This document shows positions 13,151 to 25,500 of a stretch of 64,000 nt of DNA, piece after piece. Source of the DNA: Glandiceps talaboti (taxonomy: Eukaryota > Hemichordata > Enteropneusta > Spengelidae); assembly GCF_964340395.1 (NCBI RefSeq), contig NC_135549.1, forward strand, positions 4,819,501-4,883,500, read 5' to 3'. Every line of letters starts with the position of its first letter. Position 1 is the stretch's first letter. The translations under genes were made by a program, and so were the position numbers. Below the pieces are notes generated by a model, which worked only from the letters and a program-made list of their open reading frames with translations, was not told the DNA's origin and did not search any database.

Positions 13151-14469
13151 TTTCTTTGCTATAAAATCTACAATCACAATGGGATATTACCAAAATTATT
13201 AAATCTTAATTAGTAATGTAATTATTTTGCTTTTTCATCCGACGTATTAAATTCTGTAAAATTCAACAAGATCAGAGGACATGTTTGGTGTCCAACTTAA
13301 TTCTTAATTATGTTTTTAATTTAATTTTTTTTTAAATTATTGCAATTCGTGAGTTGACACCACCATCGAGATTTTCATTCAACGGTGGTCTGCGCGTGGA
13401 TTTTCGAATATATCTATATGGCGTCAGCTGTAAAAAGGTACTGCACAATGCAGCTATAAAGTTTTATGGCGATCCTTACATAAAACTGAGGTAAAGTTCG
13501 TCGCAATCACGAAACATGGCGAAACTACAGTGTAAAGACTATGGAAACATGCATTCATTCCCGTTTTGTGCGGTTGTAAGGTATATATTTACTTCCGGGA
13601 AGACGCAATGAAGTCGAACGAAGTCCAATTTACGTTCCACAACTCCATGATACCAAAATAGTACGGTTATTTAGAAGTAAGTGTTCGCAAAGTCGTCAAG
13701 TTAGAACGCCGACAGATAGTCTCTACCTACCTCAGTAGTTGTGATACGATTCAAAGCCTTGTTATGTGCCAACTGAAATTTAAAATTGAATGACTCACTG
13801 ATGAGTTGTTTATGTTTGCCGTTGCCTAGAAGTTAAATGCATTGTGGTTAGTCTCGTATGTGTGCATCTTCTCGCCAGCTGTACTTGTCAGAGGGCGCTC
13901 TCCAAATCTCGTGAATTATTATACTCCCCTATTGTTAAGGATGGAGAAAACAATAGACTGCTTACTTTTGAACTATGTAAACACACATCGAATCACTTCT
14001 ATTGTTTGTGGTCGTAGCCAGTATGTTGTAACGGACATAGGAGGGTGTCCGGTGCGATACTAAACTTACTATTATTGTGTGAACCCACAGACAAAGAAAA
14101 GACCACAGTCACTTGTGAGCTAATAAAAAAAATAATATTCTATTCCAGGATGATCATAATACAAAATAACGACGCTATTAGGTAGTTACGAATATTCAAA
14201 AATACATGTACTAGTATTTTCCGATGCAATCACCGGTGACGGTATTTTTTGTTCCTTGTCTGTGATACTGTTACGTTCTAGGGGTTGCCATCTTTTCAGC
14301 GTTTTTAAAGTATTGTAGTTCAACTCTAGTTGTAGGTAGATCGGCAGAACGTAAACGATTCTCCACTCTAACTGTCTTTCTAGGGTACCAGGATCTACGA
14401 GCTTGTGAATGTCTAAGTTAGGAACATGGGAATTAGCTACACAGGTATCGTCACATACACGTACGCTCT
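13151..14469. other. Upstream region of MEIG1, likely promoter or 5' UTR exon
   Basis: Relatively CpG-containing DNA from about 13380 to 14060 in an otherwise AT-rich window. It includes an ETS-like palindrome TTCCGGGAA near 13595. The MEIG1 5' UTR exon and start site probably lie here. No open frame resembles a known protein. Confidence 0.4.
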
Positions 14470-15395
14470 TAGGGACCAGGCAGTTTCTTTGGCATGGGGG
14501 GGGGGGGGGTTCCGGTTGATTGGGAGGGGGGGGGGGGTCACTCTGTTTTTGAAATTGGCAGTGGGGGGGGGGGGGGTCATGATGTTTTCAGAATTGTGGA
14601 TTGGGGGGGGGGGGGTCATTGTGTTTTGGATTATGATGGAAGGAAATTTTTTTTTTCTACAATGGCATATAGCCTTGTCTGAAATGTGGTAAACATGTCA
14701 ATATTAGTTCTTCTCCCTGTTTCTTACATGAATTCTTTAATATTACTTATTAGTTCAAGCATAACTATAAATATACATATACATGTATTACCTAGCTACC
14801 ACACCACATAGACCCCCCCCCCACATGAGATCGACATATCACAGTCTCAAGTTCTTCCCCTCTTACTGTCAAGATGCTATCAAAGTATATTTCAAAAGTA
14901 TTTCAACCCTGTGTAGTTGCTTTTTACATGTTGATGCTGTCTTGTAAAGCTTGGAAATTATTGTCTGAAAGGGTCTGAATAGTCTCAAAATTGACTTTTC
15001 AGAGTAAAAAAACTCCAGGGCTTATAGGGGGAGTCCCCCCTAGGACCCCCCATAAGAGATATACATATTCCCTGCCCAAAGCTTTCCTATACCTTTCACT
15101 GTCAAGATGCTATTGACTCCTTTTGGAATATATTTACCCTGTGTAGTCAATAATTATAATTATGATAGTGATAGGATCTTATAAAGTAGATGCAAAGTAG
15201 ATGCAAGACAGTCAAGCAGTCCACACTGAGTCACGATAAAAAATACCTGTCATGTGAATATTATATATATGGGGTCATCATGTTTTTGGTTTTACAGATG
15301 GGGGGGGGGGGGGGTCAGTGACTTTTTGTCGGCCCAATTTAAGAATCCACCGCGCCCCCCAGGCTGAAGAAACTGACCGGTCCCTTACACTCAGG
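14470..15395. mobile_element. Candidate element with G-run-rich inverted ends
   Basis: The left end (AGGGACC, then CAGTTTCTT, then GCATG and a G-run) is matched in inverted orientation at the right end, where the complement reads AGGGACCGG, CAGTTTCTTCAG, CCTGGGGG. About 26 of 30 terminal bases agree. Inside each end, runs of 12-16 guanines alternate with short phrases such as GGTCATGATGTTTT and GGTCATCATGTTTTTGG. I could not find a clean target-site duplication, so boundaries are approximate. Two separate one-ended copies in opposite orientation are an alternative. Confidence 0.5.
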
Positions 15396-16553
15396 CAGAG
15401 ACACCGCACACCAACAGTTGAGTTGTAATCAAAATATATGAATCGGAATAGGAATCCGGGATCCAGAATAACTTTATTCACAGTTACATTCTCATATATA
15501 GACTGAATGACGTCATTTGTTCTAAACATAAAATTCTTATGAAAGACGATCTTTCACCTAGATTAATTGTTCTAGAAGACATGGTGAACTTTCCATCAGA
15601 ATATTTAAGATTGAGATTTGAGATCAAGCCATATGTAAATTGTTCACGTGTAAGACAAGTGTTGATCACGCCATTGGAAAATTAAGTATTGATTTGAATT
15701 CGATAATCAACAAGTTATCTTGTTTACAAGAGATCTATGTTGTTTGATCAAAACACTTGTCATTTGTTAGCTACTAGAGATAAATGTAATCAGTACAGAA
15801 TTAGTAGATAAATAAACATATTTGTAGATTACGCTGTTGTTAGCTCCTGTCTGTAAGTAAGTAGTGTAAATGTGAATTTTACGTTAATTTAGGTAAAATA
15901 TGCCAAAATTCCGAATATGATATTTCTGGATCGTAACACTACTCCCTCTTTCAACTGAAAGTAGTGTCCCACTACTTCGGCGTACCAATAGGAGGGAACA
16001 TCAACATTTGAAAATGTGAGAACATAGTTGAAACACGTCTAGAGAGAAATATCATAATCGGAATTTTGGCACATTTCTATATTATTATTATCGGTATTTC
16101 CATATTTGACCATTTCGGAGGGGGTGGCAGTGTTTGGTTGTTCGTTGGTTTGTTGTCGTTTACTCATGTATGTATCTACTCATTTGTCAGTTTACTTTGT
16201 TTGTTTGTTTGTTTACTTGTTTATTTGTTTGTTTACTTGTATGTTTGTTTTGTTTATATTTGTAAACAGAACTAAATGAGCCTGAGCACCCTGTGGTTGT
16301 AACACAAAATTAATGTGATGATTTAAACATTTTAAACCAAGGCATAGCCTAATTTGTGTTTATACTTTCAAGCATCGTCATAAACCACCAGCCATTTTAC
16401 AGCAGCGCTCTCTGACTTGTGAGAAGATGATTTCAAGTTGTTTTATAGCGATCGATTTTGGTGACGCCACCAACGTTCATAGATATATTTCATTTATGTA
16501 AACGTTTTTTCCCATGTTTCTTGCTTAGCTTGGTGGCGCTATATATAGAAATC
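15396..16553. other. Intergenic, MBD4 upstream region
   Basis: No coding exon is supported. A (TTTG)n-like tract occupies about 16196-16255. The 300 bp before the MBD4 ATG should contain its promoter; I see no TATA box there. Confidence 0.5.
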
Positions 16554-16563
16554 AAAATGGCGG
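16554..16563 (+). promoter_or_regulatory. YY1-like element over the MBD4 start codon
   Basis: The MBD4 ATG is embedded in AAAATGGCGGAA, close to the YY1 consensus AANATGGCGG. Such sites often lie just downstream of the start site in TATA-less promoters and overlap the initiator ATG, which supports this ATG as the real start. The unidentified minus-strand gene at 32.9-36.4 kb carries an even better match (AAGATGGCGG) in its first exon. Confidence 0.5.
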
Positions 16564-19500
16564 AACACGACTATGGACGGAACGCGACGTCGAACATAAA
16601 CAGGTCTGTTTCAATTAACTTTTAGTTACAATTTTAAATAAAGTGTAGTGATTACCACCGTTTGTGTACTTCAGTTTCAACTATCACTATTCGACTCCAT
16701 AACTGGATCGTTGTTATATATTAAAGTCTGTTACCATGTGTTCTGTGAACGATGAGACCGCCGAGTCGATGAGTAACATTGTACATGCTATGTAACGGGT
16801 TCATCCGTACACAGTTACAAATCATTGCTCACATCATGGAGGAAGCCTGTACTGTGAATGTATCACAGGGCATGATGCCCAACACAATGACTGCTTTTTC
16901 ACAGCTTTCATGGTTTGTTTGCTTTAAAATTCGGCACTTCTTGTTTGTGAATTGATCAGCAGTTCCCAAACCTGTCCATACCATAGTTTATTTGTCGTAC
17001 CAAAAACGTACGTTACATGTAAAGAGCGTGATGTCGTTGTAAAAGTTGCATATTGACGGGAATTTACCGACAAGAAAGACCCCAGACGCCATCTTACTAT
17101 ACGCGTCACACAGAAAAACAACCGAACCGATATAAAACGTGGCAGCCCCAAGTGGTTGATGTAAAGTTATTACCGTTGTCTAGGAAACAGAGACTACTAC
17201 TAAATTGCATCATTTATGATAGATTTGGAAACTGTCTAATACATTTACATTTACTCTAGAGTACATGTACATTGACACAACATGGTATTTGTCCTGATTT
17301 CTGTCATAGCTGTTATCACTGTCTATTCAAACTGTATATTGTATGAGTCACAATTTGTTGTTATTCTAGTATGGTACATAGTATGATCACAGGCAGTCAC
17401 AAGGAAGCCCCCTGCCTGTGATATAATAATAGACGGGTAGCTAGTAGCTTGAGTGTTGTCTTCAGCTGCTAACAAAAAAAAATGTAAAATTAACCTGAAG
17501 ACCTGTTTGCCAGATCAATAAATCACTAATGAAAAGTTATTGTACAATTTGACTCAGTGTAATCAGTTGTTGTATACTTGAATACTTGAGCTACACAAAA
17601 ATGTACACATTGCAGTATATTATTTTATGATTTCTTCAAACATATAACCTTACCTCTATTTGATGGTGTTTTAGTGATGAGTAATCAGTGTACATATGTA
17701 TGTCTGAATTGTCACCCTTGTCACACATAACTTAAACAGAACTGAGATTAAATACCTACATGTATGTTCCCATGCAATTTCTATGCAATTGTGTTCAACT
17801 TATTTTGTTTTCTACTGTCAAGCAGGGCTCTTTTTTACAATATTTTCTTACTTGGAAATCGTAAATTGTATACTTTGAAATGTACAGTGTCTCATATTGC
17901 TAGAAATTATACTTCATAAAAAATACTCATATATGATTACATTATGCAATGAAAAATTATAAATATTGAATTATATGAGACAGTGTATATGTACATGTAT
18001 TATGTTTGCCATTCTTTTAGGTCATACAAAATACAATACGTTGTCTCGCGCCGCCCTTGCTGGCTGGTCTGTTCTTAAAAGGGTTGACTGCTGTGTGAGG
18101 GCGCCCTGTCATGGCATATCTTACCTACTAGTCTGCACGCTGCTCCTTAATTACTTTTGATAGATATATTTACAAGAAAGTAATTTCACAATGTAGAATA
18201 TACCTAAACCTAGACATTCAAGTATACGAAATATGATTATGTTTTGCTTTTATGTCTCAACAGGTCTGAATTCAACACTGGTTCTTGTTACTCTGCACCC
18301 AATATATTCTCTAGGATTGCACCCCTAACCATGCCATCATCACAACCTTTAATTCCAACCAGCCCAACGTCACCGAGAACTTCTAATGTTCATTCTCCTC
18401 CAAAGTCTTCAAGATTCATTTCACCGTTACCCCTTCGTGGTGCTAAGTTGTCTTTTCCCATCAATGTAAAACTGCTCAAGAAATGTGACCCAGAGAAACA
18501 AGCTTCACAAAGACCAAGCTCTGAGAACAAAGTTGTCAAACAAAACAGTCAAGAAAAAACATGCGCATCAATAGCAGCTTTCTTAGGAGACCATGCTTAT
18601 GCCAAAACTTTTGATCCTATGAAAGATAGTGAGAAAAAAAACAAGAAAAGGAAAAGCAGTGTGAATTCTGAAGGAGAGAAAGTCAAACGACAAAGGAAAA
18701 AGAAAAAGCAAGACCATCCAAACAACAGTGAGGTCAAAAGTAATAACATTGGAGAAAGTGTTGAAGAAAATGTGCTTGCAAAGAAAGACAAAAAAAAGAA
18801 AAGTAATGACAAAAAAGTGAAAAACAAAGAAAGGACTAAGGGCACAGATGGAAAACAATCTAAAAAGAAAACTAAATCCGTGGAGCAACGAAAAGATAAA
18901 CATTCAAAGGAAAACACAAAAGTTAAAACTAATGAGAAAAAGAAGAAACCAAAGAAAGAAGGGACAGATGTAAATAAAGAAAAACAAAAGAAAAAAAGGA
19001 AAAAGTCAGAAAGTAAAAAGGAATCGGTTGATGGGAAAGAAAGAAGTGTATTACAATGTAAAGGTAGTGAGTGCAAGTCTGGAACAATAGGTAGTACTAA
19101 TGGAGATATTGCAGGCATAGAAAGTGGTGTTAGTTGTGATGTTTCGCCTGATAAAGAAGACAGTAAACTACCTGAAGGTTGGAAGAAAAAGATAGTTCAG
19201 CGACAGTCTGGAAGATCAGCTGGAAAATATGATGTCTACATCCTAAGGTCAGTGATAAATAAAGCTTTTGTTAAAATGTTCAATTTCTCTAAGTGTGAAG
19301 TCCAACTGGCTAATTTAAACTTCATATCTCTAAACTGATTGTTGTTCAGCAAGGAGTTCCTAGACCCTAAAGTTATTCTACTTACTGTAAAAGTGATTGA
19401 AACGTTACTCGCAGGTAATTAGAATGTTTTGGTCATGCAATAAGAACTGTTCTAATACTATTTTACAAAATGTTTTAAGTTTGATTGCCATTATTCAGAT

Positions 19501-22500
19501 TTCTATAAATCATTTTTTATTTCTCTCTTGTTTTGTCTTGTAGTCCTGAAGGCAAGAAATTCAGGTCAAGGGTTGAACTTGCTGGATATATTCTAAGGGT
19601 GGGGTCAAACTTGAAAGTTGGTGATTTTAACTTTGGTGGACGAGGGAAAGGTACTTCACCAATGAAGACTACCAATGTAAAGAAGAAAACTGAACCAGCT
19701 GTTAAACGTACAAAAGTGAAAAGACTAATGTATGAGAAAGCAGCAAAGTCATCTTCTAAGTCTCATCCAAAGTTGATAATAAAAATGAAATTCTCAACCC
19801 CAAAGGAGAGGAGAAAAAGAGCCATGGAGAATAGCAAAAAGACAGGTAGTGAGAGTGGATCTCCACCTATGAAGAGGAGTAAGAAAGAAAAGGGGAAGAA
19901 TTTAAAGATGAACACAGTGAGTCCACAGAAAGTAGTAATGGTACATCGAAGAAATAATGAGATGCATAAAGACTTACCACAGTCACCAACCAGAAAAACA
20001 GAGTTTCCACAGTCACCGACCAGAAAAACACACTTACCACAGTCACCAACCAGAAAAACAGAGTTACCACAGTCACCGACCAGAAAATTAGACTTAACAC
20101 AGTCACCGACCAGAAAAACTATGATGCATAGTCCACATAAAGAATTACCACTGTCGCCAACCGGAAAAACTGTGACACTTGAAAAAGAGAAACTGCTACT
20201 TGAAAAATCACCCACTAGAAAACATGTGACACCAATAAAAGAAGGACCAAACACAAGGCAACCTTGGTCGCCTACCAGAAAAACTGCCACACCATCAAGA
20301 CAAATATCACATACAGTACAACCACAATCACCAACAAGGAAATGTGTGACTCCTGAGAAACAGAAAACAAGAACAGAACAACCTCAATCACCTACTAGCC
20401 AATTTATGACATTAGCAAAAACAAGCAAGCACTTTGAACATCCACATTCACCTACTAGAAAAATGGGTACGTCAGAGAAACAGAAATATGATAGTGCACA
20501 CATCAACCCTCAGTCACCCACTGAAAGGACTATTTCACCAGAGAAACATAAACAAAGAACTGAACAATCACCAACTAGCAGAACATTTTTAACACCGCAA
20601 AGATCTACACGACTGTCTGGAGATGGACACTTGTCACCATCAAAGACACTAACCCATACTACTGAAAATGAGCATGATTTTTTCAATAGAAGAAAAAGAA
20701 AAAGTTCTGGTGATGTCAGCAGTTCAGAGAAAATAATACCACCATCCAAAAAGCTGAAGAGTAGCAACAATGCAAGTGAGGGAAGAGATAAAGGAGAGTC
20801 AAGTATCAAAGGTGTCTAAGCATTTCATTCATATTTTAGGTAACTTGGTCTGCCCATAGACCCTCCACCATAGACCCTCCACCAACTTGGAGGGTCTATG
20901 GTCTGCCTCACACAAAATAATGAAAAATAGAGTACATGTCATCAATCCCTTATAATAGTGTGTATACATGTGTGTACATGTATGTATTACAGTGTACATG
21001 TGTAGTGAGTAACATACAATGCATACCACTGAAAAGCAAACATAAAACTATATAGTTCTAGATTCAGATATACAATGTAATCTCTACCATTCTTTGCCAT
21101 TACAATACCCGTGTACACCAAGTGCATATGTATTGCATACAGAGTTCAATCATCCAGAAAGACAGTGGAAAGTCTGTTATTTCAAACGTAGTACTTGGTT
21201 CATGGGACTTGTAATTACAGGTGATGGTATTTTATCTCTTATTGGTGTTGATTCCATTTAAAAACAAGGTCCTTCATGTCACTCATATTTCCTAGCCTAG
21301 AGACTTTTCATGGTGTTGCTACCTCTAGCTGTCCAAACCAACAGCTAGAGATACAATGTAGTAAGACCAATAGTCCAACACACATTTCTGCACTGCATGT
21401 TTCCATGAACTGAACATGTTTAGGAATGATATCAAAGCATGTACAGCTATATAACACACATGAATGCACACCTGCTTCAAGTTCACCCAACCCATCCTCT
21501 GCCACCTCTTCCCAGTTATAGCCCAGATACTTGGGTATCTAGCATGACAATTCCATTTGCCAGTATGTCATGTGAGATAGCCAAGTTCTGGACTAACCTC
21601 TCCCCAACCCCACTTGTCCCTTCACCAGCCACACATACTTTAAAGCTTACTTAGTGGAAGTGATATTGGGTAGAATGACAACAAAGTCTGTGTGGAGACA
21701 AGGAGTGCTATTGGTATTATACATATTAGGCTGATATTTCAGTTTGTACAATGTAGGTACAATATTTCAATATACATGTACTTTGATTGCCATGCTTCTA
21801 CTTTAGTACAGTGATAAGTTTACTTGGGTCAAATTCAAAGCCATGTCAGTTCATGTACGGTTTACTGACTTCTGCAGTTCTCATTGAGCCACTCTCTCAA
21901 AACATTAACAATCTATGGAAGTTTCTTAAAATCTTAGTATGTGATTTAAATTAAATGTATGGAATATTAGGGTGCGCAGAACTCAATGGAAAAGGGGTAG
22001 GCAATGACAATTTCTGTGGTGTCCAAGGGAGTAGTCTGATGTTGATTATGATAGATGTAAAGTGATTATCCTGATTATACAAGAATATTTTGGGTTAGAT
22101 ATGCTAATACAACTAGGTGGAAGTCTTGGTCTGTCAGAATGGGTGAATGATATCTGCATGCTGGGCTTTACCAGAGATATATCAGTATTAAAGGTGGCCA
22201 GAATTTATTTCTTCATAGTATATGTAATACCATACAAAGTGAATGGCAAAGTGGTTTGATTCAGTTTCCCAAAGTCAAAATTGTCCAAAATGAAATTAAA
22301 ATTCAGAATTTTTTTTTTACTTATATTTGAAAAGCATCTTAAGGATGGTTGAATCAACTGTAATCCTCATCAGATTTTTGTAGTGAGGACAAGACTAATG
22401 AAAAGAATCCAAGGGATGATCTCCTTGGTGATGATTTTGTGCAGTACTGTTATACAGTTACAATTACAGTGTATACTGTGTAACACTAACAGTAACTGTG

Positions 22501-25500
22501 TAACACTAACAGTGTCATTACCATAATACACAACAGTTTCATGTTATGTACCAAACATTTGTGGTGCCGTATCCCCTATATTGTACTATGTGGTAATGCA
22601 CAAGAAAACCAAGTTATTATCAACACAAAATCTTATCTTTAAAGTTTTATGAGGGCATACTGATAACTTTGTAACAGTTTTATATATGTATCTATTTATA
22701 TTGCATCATTTTGTGGGGATGTCATGCACATGTATAATTATTACATCAAGATTAGGTAAAACTGTAAACTGCAGTCATTGTTGGAGCTCTGATGGTTTCT
22801 GCTGTGGAAGTGAAAGACATGGAGCACTGCTACATGACTATTTTTACATTGTGTGTACATTTGTACATTATTTATTTGCATTTTTAGGGGGTAACCATCT
22901 GAAAAGGTTTTGTATTATCAGTGACTCCACTCAACCATATGTGTATACTTCTGTGTAGCATTGGTGTACATATAGATGCAAAGTTTGTAAAACTGTTTGA
23001 GACAGACTTCAAGTTGAAGTTTAGGATAGTAATGTCTGATTTAGCATCTATTTATCCATCCACTGATAACATCAACATGATTTTTATCAATATATCTATT
23101 GGTATTCTATAAAGATAGGTATTGTGTCTTCTGTTTGTGTCTTCACATAAAGATATTTTTATCTACATGTTCACATTTTCATGAAATATTGTGATTGTGC
23201 ATGATTGCTGTAGATATAAGTGTTCATAGTCCCATAACAATCTACATGCACAAATAGGTGTCAATCTTGCTGGTGAAGTTGAGCTGTGTAGAATAGTTGG
23301 GGAAAGGGTTTCTTTTTTATACCTGTGATGGCTTACGTTATTCGTTTTGGTTTGTCATATGTGACAGTGTGTGGACAGTTGCCAGGAATACAAGTGTAGA
23401 TGTGAGAAAGACCCCATGCGCTACTATTATATATGTCTTGTTTCTGGCTGTGATATATGAAATATTGTAAGTTTTGGATATGTGCATACTTCTGTATAGC
23501 ACTGGTGTACGTACTAGTTGCCAGTTTTGTCAAGACACATCACACATGCACTTCCAATCATCAATATGATTCCAAAGTCCAAAATTGATGTTACTAGTCA
23601 TCCATACTAAAGCACAAGTTGGTGGTCATATGAAGTACACAATGTACCATGTCATTTACACTTTAGTTGCTGTTAATGTCTCAACTAGTTATCTACAATT
23701 TAGGACTCGGCTGATAGGAGTTTCACACAGTTTGGGTCTGAATGTTATTTTCCAATATGACAGAATTGTTGAGGTGGCAAATGTTTTGCACTTGTACAAA
23801 AACTGCACTTTTTTGGTGTTTTGTTTTGAAAACAATATTCTACAAATGATTAAACTGTGAGATCGTTGTGAGAAAGTATAATACATACTAAAACTTATAT
23901 GTCTTACATGTACAGGATGTTATGCCTTCCACAGAAGTAAATGGGATCAAAAATGTCACAGAGAAAAATAATACCAACAGAAATTCAATACACATGTAGT
24001 ACGTAGGAAAGCAGGGGTGAACAAATCATTTTGTGAACTGGTGGTCCCCGGACCAGTGCCTTAAAAAATCCAGTGGTCCTGCTGAAAGAATTAATGGTAC
24101 AAGGTAAAATTTGTGCAGGTCCGCCCAAAAAAATTGCTAGTCCCGGACCCAGGACCAGTGGATTTGTTCACCCCTGGAAAGTCCTTGAATTAAAGATATT
24201 TTGTTGTAATATGTACATGTCTGCATACAAATACAAGTCTGGTATGTATTTGTGAGGTGTATGTCTAGCTAGCAGCATTTAACAACAATGTATTTTCAAA
24301 ACTGGTAATGAAGGCATGCACACAGTGACAAGGTACATTTTGTATAAGTACATGTATACAAGTACAAAGATAGGGACAGCTTAATGCTAAATTCAGTTAA
24401 TAAGTAGTGAAAAAAAACCCACTTTAATTGTTGAACCAGGTTTGTATTTGTGGGTGTCTTATACCTGTATTCCTATATTCCATAGCCAAGATACAATGTA
24501 CCATTCCTTGTTGCAATATTTGCTGCCCAATTGGTTGCATTTTTAATGTTGTTAATGTCCCAGGTGAATGACCATTTGATCCAAAATCTGGTTGCATTGA
24601 ATATGTTTTGTACCTGCTTACTTCAGACTCTAAACCTCAGCCAGTTGTACTGAAGATTGGGGCTTTTGCCATTGGTTTCTAAGTTGTGCTGTGGAATTCT
24701 TTAGTGTTTGTGCATCAACAGATTTAGTTCATGTTGTTAAAAAATATTGAGTTTTGTACATCGACAGATTTAGTTTGTGTTGAAAATTTGCGTTCATCAT
24801 ATACATGTATACCTGAAATGAACACAAGATTGAAAATGGGAAATACATACTCCCTGAAATGAACATGAGAGTGAAGATTTAAATAGATATTATTACATAA
24901 AATAAAATGTAGGAAGACGATGGGAAATATGTACATGTATTATATTGTGAAGTAAACATTTAGTATTTCAGCCATATTTATATTTAGAATTTCAAGTTTG
25001 TATAATACATGTGTGGAAATGCATGCAGTTTTTAACCCATTTTTTCTAGCTTCCTTCTGACTATATTACTGCAAAGGATGTCAAATACACTGTAAATATC
25101 ACTTGGAACTGCCAATGTCAATGTCATTTTGTGTACATTTTTAAGGTTTTTAGAAATACACTATTTGTATTTAGTCAACATTTGCATGAATTGTTTTTGG
25201 ATGGTATCTACATTTGAATGTTTCATTGATGAATTTGAAGAAAAAAAATATTGTGGTGAATATCATTTGCATGTAGGTATTATTAATTGCACACATTTAC
25301 TACATAGTGTAAGGTAAATAGTTTCCGTGTCCGAGAGTGGAACATTGATGTCCAAATTGATCAGAAAATATGAAACAAATGCTCATAGATTAATTGTATT
25401 TTACAATGTTATTGTTATTGCTAGACAATTGCTCATTTACATATACCCCCTCTAGTGAGAAACAAGTATTCTTGTCGAGTAGATTTCTGTGATGAGAATA

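Noticed and set aside
18031-18138. Degenerate relative of the 90-bp hairpin element (CGCCC and GAGGGCG blocks)
   Set aside because: Some resemblance, but arms pair poorly and no flanking duplication is visible.
18583-19118. Long minus-strand open frames opposite MBD4 exon 2 (106 and 173 codons)
   Set aside because: Phe/Leu/Ser-rich mirrors of Lys/Ser codons in the real exon; no splice context or homology.
19763-20290. Minus-strand frame of 175 codons with VFLVGDCG repeats
   Set aside because: Antisense translation of the SPTRK minisatellite; the + strand frame joins cleanly to the MBD on one side and the glycosylase on the other.
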